From NCBI GenBank assembly GCA_944321765.1, contig CALUMQ010000005.1, positions 1 through 64,000 of the forward strand: DNA of 64,000 nucleotides. Reading direction: 5' to 3'. Source of the DNA: an uncultured Alistipes sp. GTDB lineage: Bacteria > Bacteroidota > Bacteroidia > Bacteroidales > Rikenellaceae. Made by a program: the position numbers and the translations under genes. Of the stretch, positions 62,897 to 64,000 are shown one piece after another (position 1 is the first letter of the stretch; each line of letters begins with the position of its first letter). The notes beneath the pieces were generated by a model that was given only the letters and a program-made list of their open reading frames with translations, was not told where the DNA came from and ran no database searches.

Positions 62897-63973
62897 TCAC
62901 TGTTCGATGATCGCCGTCACCCGGATCCGGCGCATCGGACGGGCCGGGTCGTTGGTGATCACCACGATGTGGTCGCTCAGTACGCCGAACTCCTGTCGCG
63001 AGGGGTCGAGCGTCACCTCGAGACGCGCCGAATCGCCCGGAGCAAGCCGCTGCCCGGGTCGGAGCGACACGTCGACGTGTTCCGTTCCTTCGACGGCCCG
63101 CACGACGAGATCGGCCTCGCCCGTATTGGCGAGGGTGATGCTTCGGCGGCAGACCACTCCGGAGTGGCGTACGGGTCCAAATTTAATAAAATTTTCCGAG
63201 ACTTCGGCTCGGGCGACCTTGGGGTTTGCACCGCCCGGCGGTGTATCGACGCCGATGCCGTGTACGACGAGGAGCGTTCCGTTGCTTTGACCGTCGGCCA
63301 CCACCTCCAGAGCATCGCGAATGGTCCCGTAGCGGGGTTTGTCGGCCGGAATGAGGTACGAGAGGTTGATCTCCCCGCGCTCTCCGGGTGCGATCATCCG
63401 GGGGGCCTCGATGGTCAGCAATCCGCTCGACACCTCGGGGCGCAATTCGAGACGCAGCGGGTGCTGCGAGTTGTTCACATACCCGATGGCGCCCTGCATC
63501 CGTTTTCCGGCGTATATATAGGCAAAGGTGCAGAGCGTGGCGGAGAGCCTCAGCCCCCCGCCGGCATCTACGGGAAAGAGCTCTTCGATGCTTTTCGGCC
63601 GGGGTGTCACGTTGCCGCGGATTGTGAGCGTGGCGATCCTTTTCCGCTGTGTGGAGTATACCCAGAGCTCCTTGTCGAAGGTTCCGGGACGGTTCGTGGG
63701 ATCGAAAGTCACGGTAATGCTGGTTCTGGCGCCGGGGAGGATGGGCTGCCGGGAGAACTCCGGGACGGTACAGCCGCAGGAGGTTACCACGTCGAGGATC
63801 ACCAGGGGTTCGCTGCCGACGTTCTCGGCGGTGAAGGTATGGCTGACGCGCCCGTCGGTTTCGAGGATCGTGCCGAAGTTCCATACGGAGGGTTCGAAGC
63901 GGAGTTTCTCCTGTGCGAACGACCCTATGGGAATCAACAGGGTGATTATGAATGTGATGAGTCGGTTTGTCAT
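62897..63973 (-). CDS. DUF1573 domain protein, secreted
   Basis: 358 residues. Signal peptide (MTNRLITFIITLLIPIGSFA), then a DUF1573/ASH-like Ig-type domain FGTILETDGRVSHTFTAENVG with VVTSCGCTVPEFS (Cys pair), a second such region about 150-240, and a third from about 265. Common in Bacteroidetes, function unknown. It lies 21 nt upstream of nfnA on the same strand; whether it is co-transcribed is unclear. Confidence 0.82.
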   Translation of the reverse strand: MTNRLITFIITLLIPIGSFAQEKLRFEPSVWNFGTILETDGRVSHTFTAENVGSEPLVILDVVTSCGCTVPEFSRQPILPGARTSITVTFDPTNRPGTFDKELWVYSTQRKRIATLTIRGNVTPRPKSIEELFPVDAGGGLRLSATLCTFAYIYAGKRMQGAIGYVNNSQHPLRLELRPEVSSGLLTIEAPRMIAPGERGEINLSYLIPADKPRYGTIRDALEVVADGQSNGTLLVVHGIGVDTPPGGANPKVARAEVSENFIKFGPVRHSGVVCRRSITLANTGEADLVVRAVEGTEHVDVSLRPGQRLAPGDSARLEVTLDPSRQEFGVLSDHIVVITNDPARPMRRIRVTAIIEQ

Positions 63974-64000
63974 GGTCCGGATCCGTTTGATGAACTATGC

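Overview
The window is a chromosomal segment of a high-GC member of the Bacteroidales, most like Alistipes/Rikenellaceae (inference; no rRNA is present). Evidence for the phylum: many promoters of the Bacteroidetes form TTTG/TTG - 19 to 21 nt - TAnnTTTG, a hybrid two-component (HTCS) regulator, a TonB receptor with a carboxypeptidase-like N-domain, an 11-subunit complex I with fused NuoCD and no NuoE/F/G, and a FimA/Mfa-type fimbrial operon. Coding density is high and most genes are housekeeping.

Layout. 0.2-4.1 kb: an HTCS regulator. 4.2-5.4 kb: a scar of a mobile element (frameshifted, truncated tyrosine recombinase plus a 56-codon ORF) at the 3' side of a tRNA-His gene. 5.5-7.6 kb: groES-groEL behind a sigma-54-like promoter and interleaved inverted repeats. 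7.6-14.3 kb (minus): secreted erythromycin-esterase-like lipoprotein, nucleotidyltransferase-like protein, then bamD-rpoZ-coaBC-recN. 14.4-18.1 kb (plus): greA with a hairpin/U-tract leader, a small membrane protein and a TonB-dependent receptor. 18.2-26.1 kb: gcvH, a secreted unknown, birA-dapD, a prolyl oligopeptidase lipoprotein, aspartokinase and a DUF4435 protein. 26.2-33.9 kb: an eIF1/SUI1-like factor, a large outer-membrane protein with an HExxH motif, a class A PBP, aspartate-semialdehyde dehydrogenase and a small beta-barrel protein. 34.2-44.5 kb: nuoA-B-CD-H-I-J-K-L-M-N behind a small unknown gene. 44.6-50.7 kb: ogt-dpp4, an unknown, a LysM glucosaminidase, then DUF4254 and a GT9 glycosyltransferase. 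50.7-60.4 kb: a 0.7-kb non-coding region rich in homopolymers followed by a six-gene fimbrial operon. 60.6-64 kb (minus): a DUF1573 protein followed by the two NfnAB subunits.

How it fits together: complex I without its NADH-input module and NfnAB (ferredoxin/NADH/NADPH transhydrogenase) point to ferredoxin-centred anaerobic redox metabolism. lysC, asd and dapD are steps of the aspartate-to-lysine/diaminopimelate route, and lysC and asd carry similar short repeats upstream. The most interesting region is the fimbrial operon: its best promoter has a run of nine G inside the -33/-7 spacer, giving a 21-nt spacer where most promoters in this window have 19 or 20. One- or two-base slippage would bring it to the common spacing, which suggests phase-variable fimbriae. 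Three of the encoded pilins share a Thr-Arg-Ala/Ser site after the lipobox that fits Arg-specific maturation; the anchor protein lacks it.
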